64,000 nucleotides of DNA from JADJOM01 sp963817435 (lineage in GTDB: Bacteria; Gemmatimonadota; Gemmatimonadetes; Gemmatimonadales; GWC2-71-9). Position numbers and translations under genes: made by a program. The notes under the pieces were generated by a model. The model did no database searches and was not told the origin of the DNA. It was given only the letters and a program-made list of their open reading frames with translations. Numbering within the stretch: position 1 is the stretch's first letter; every line of letters starts with the position of its first letter. The stretch spans positions 868,001-932,000 of the forward strand of contig CAWFNY010000002.1 of the NCBI GenBank assembly GCA_963817435.1, given 5' to 3'. Shown piece by piece: positions 62,515 through 64,000 of this stretch.

Positions 62515-64000
62515 GTGACGACTACGCACACTTCCCGCACGACCCGCCTGGCGCGCCTGCCCCATCTGCTCGAGGAACGGATCCTCGTGCTCGATGGTGC
62601 GATGGGCACCATGATCCAGGTCCACCGCCTCGCCGAGGCCGACTACCGCGGCGAACGCTTCCGCGACTGGCCGCGGGACCTCAAGGGCAACAACGACCTG
62701 CTGACCCTCACCCGGCCCGCCATCATCCGGGACATCCACGCCGCGTATCTGGAAGCCGGCGCGGACATCCTGGAGACCAACACGTTCAACTCCACGGCGG
62801 TCTCCATGGCCGACTACGGCATGGAGTCGCTGGTGCTGGAACTGAACCGGGCGGGGGCGGCGCTGGCCCGCGAGGTGGCCGACCAGTTCGAAGCGAGGGA
62901 TCCGTCGCGGCCGCGGTACGTGGCCGGCATCCTTGGGCCGACCAACCGCACGGCCACGCTGTCGCCGGACGTCGGGGACCCGGGGTTCCGCAACATCTCG
63001 TTCACCCAGCTGGTAGATGCGTACGCGGAAGCGGTGCGGGGGCTGCTGGAGGGCGGCGCGGACCTGCTCATGGTCGAGACGATCTTCGACACGCTCAACG
63101 CCAAGGCCGCGATTTTCGCGATCGAGCGGCATTTCGCGGATACGGGCGAGCGGGTTCCGGTGATGATCTCCGGCACGATCACCGACCAGAGCGGGCGTAC
63201 CCTGTCCGGTCAGACCGTCGAGGCATTCTGGAATTCGGTGAGTCACGCGCGTCCCCTCAGTATCGGGCTCAACTGCGCGCTCGGCGCCAGGCAGCTGCGG
63301 GAGTATGTGCAGGACTTGTCGCGGGTGGCGCCGGTGCCGGTCAGCGCGCATCCGAACGCGGGGCTGCCCAACGCCTTCGGCGGCTACGACGAGACACCGG
63401 AGAGCATGGCCGTGGTGATCGGGGAATTCGCGGCGGCGGGGCTGGTCAACATCGTCGGCGGCTGCTGCGGGACCACGCCGGCTCATATCCGCGCGATCGC
63501 GGAGGCGGTCCGGGGCGTGACGCCGCGCAGGCGGGTGCACCTACCACCACGGTGCCGTCTGTCCGGCATGGAAGCGCTGACGATCGGCCCCGAGACCAAT
63601 TTCGTGAACGTCGGCGAGCGGACAAACGTGACGGGGTCGCGAAGGTTTGCGCGGCTGATCCTGGACGGAAAGTACGAAGCGGCTCTCGAGGTGGCGCGCC
63701 AGCAGGTGGAGAGCGGCGCCCAGATGATCGATGTCAACATGGACGAGGGGATGCTCGACTCCCAGGCCGCGATGGTGAAGTTCCTGCGGCTGGTGGCGTC
63801 GGAGCCGGCGATCGCGCGGGTGCCGGTGATGGTGGACAGCTCCAAGTGGTCGGTGATCGAGGCCGGACTGCAGAACCTGCAGGGCAAGGGCGTCGTCAAC
63901 TCGATCAGCCTGAAGGAGGGGGAGGCCCAGTTCCTCCACCAGGCGGAACTGGTCCGCCGCTACGGCGCCGCCGTCATCGTGATGGCATTCGACGAAGCGG
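62515..64000 (+). CDS. metH: cobalamin-dependent methionine synthase, N-terminal part (cut by right edge)
   Basis: The first 495 codons of MetH are visible and the gene continues beyond the window. The homocysteine-binding barrel has zinc ligands in LNCALG and the GGCCGTTP pair. The pterin-binding domain begins near VNVGERTNVTGS. Sequence follows E. coli MetH closely (LDGAMGTMIQ and NGLPNAFGGYDE-like segments). The GTG at 62515 is the only start before the conserved domain. The gene is preceded by a SAM-II riboswitch, so high SAM should shut it down. Confidence 0.96.
   Translation, partial: MTTTHTSRTTRLARLPHLLEERILVLDGAMGTMIQVHRLAEADYRGERFRDWPRDLKGNNDLLTLTRPAIIRDIHAAYLEAGADILETNTFNSTAVSMADYGMESLVLELNRAGAALAREVADQFEARDPSRPRYVAGILGPTNRTATLSPDVGDPGFRNISFTQLVDAYAEAVRGLLEGGADLLMVETIFDTLNAKAAIFAIERHFADTGERVPVMISGTITDQSGRTLSGQTVEAFWNSVSHARPLSIGLNCALGARQLREYVQDLSRVAPVPVSAHPNAGLPNAFGGYDETPESMAVVIGEFAAAGLVNIVGGCCGTTPAHIRAIAEAVRGVTPRRRVHLPPRCRLSGMEALTIGPETNFVNVGERTNVTGSRRFARLILDGKYEAALEVARQQVESGAQMIDVNMDEGMLDSQAAMVKFLRLVASEPAIARVPVMVDSSKWSVIEAGLQNLQGKGVVNSISLKEGEAQFLHQAELVRRYGAAVIVMAFDEA

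Noticed and set aside
62467..63540. Minus-strand open frame over metH
   Set aside because: It is antisense to the strongly conserved MetH reading frame and has no recognisable domain.

Overview
The window is GC-rich, densely coding bacterial DNA from a Gram-negative, apparently respiring organism. It encodes outer-membrane proteins (porin, TolC-type channel), lipoproteins, a cytochrome c maturation system, PQQ synthesis with a PQQ-dependent dehydrogenase, and molybdate and tungstate uptake. Gene content, compact intergenic regions and overlapping ATGA/GTGA junctions suggest Gemmatimonadota. This is an inference from general character, not from a marker gene, and no rRNA or tRNA gene was found. 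Almost every predicted signal peptide ends in Ala followed by Gln, like the 'Q-rule' known from Bacteroidetes.

Left part (1-14 kb): the end of an operon with a flavoprotein, flavin reductase, methyltransferase, SRPBCC protein and ketosynthase, probably natural-product or lipid synthesis that begins outside the window; an aquaporin; a minus-strand run STAS protein, receiver protein, ccmA-B-C-D; acetyl-CoA synthetase; a DUF411 protein; potassium transporter Kup; and a DsbA-like thiol oxidoreductase.

Middle (14-33 kb): OsmC protein, amino-acid permease, CDP-alcohol phosphatidyltransferase, cyclic-nucleotide-binding protein, a SpeD-like protein that has lost its catalytic serine, an M16 protease with TPR neighbours, a TetR-controlled TolC/EmrA/EmrB efflux operon with a perfect palindromic operator, a PLP decarboxylase, and a histidine kinase with a sigma-54-type response regulator.

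PQQ region (33-40 kb): a complete pqqA-B-C-D-E operon, including a 24-codon pqqA and a strong terminator between pqqA and pqqB, followed by a secreted amidohydrolase and a membrane desaturase. A quinoprotein alcohol dehydrogenase that would use PQQ lies at 56.3-57.9 kb.

Metal oxyanion region (40-50 kb): P5C dehydrogenase, then a tungstate (tup) operon with a porin and an OB-like secreted protein, whose ATPase gene is frameshifted, then a molybdate (mod) operon with two ModE-like regulators. A perfect 10-bp inverted repeat between the operons is a candidate operator.

Right part (50-64 kb): saccharopine dehydrogenase-like protein, PAP2 phosphatase, a frameshifted lipoprotein gene, MgtE, YIP1 protein, a 21-bp/64-bp tandem repeat, the quinoprotein dehydrogenase, YfcC-type transporter, acyl-ACP desaturase, YggT, DUF167, and finally a SAM-II riboswitch with terminator controlling metH, which runs off the right edge.
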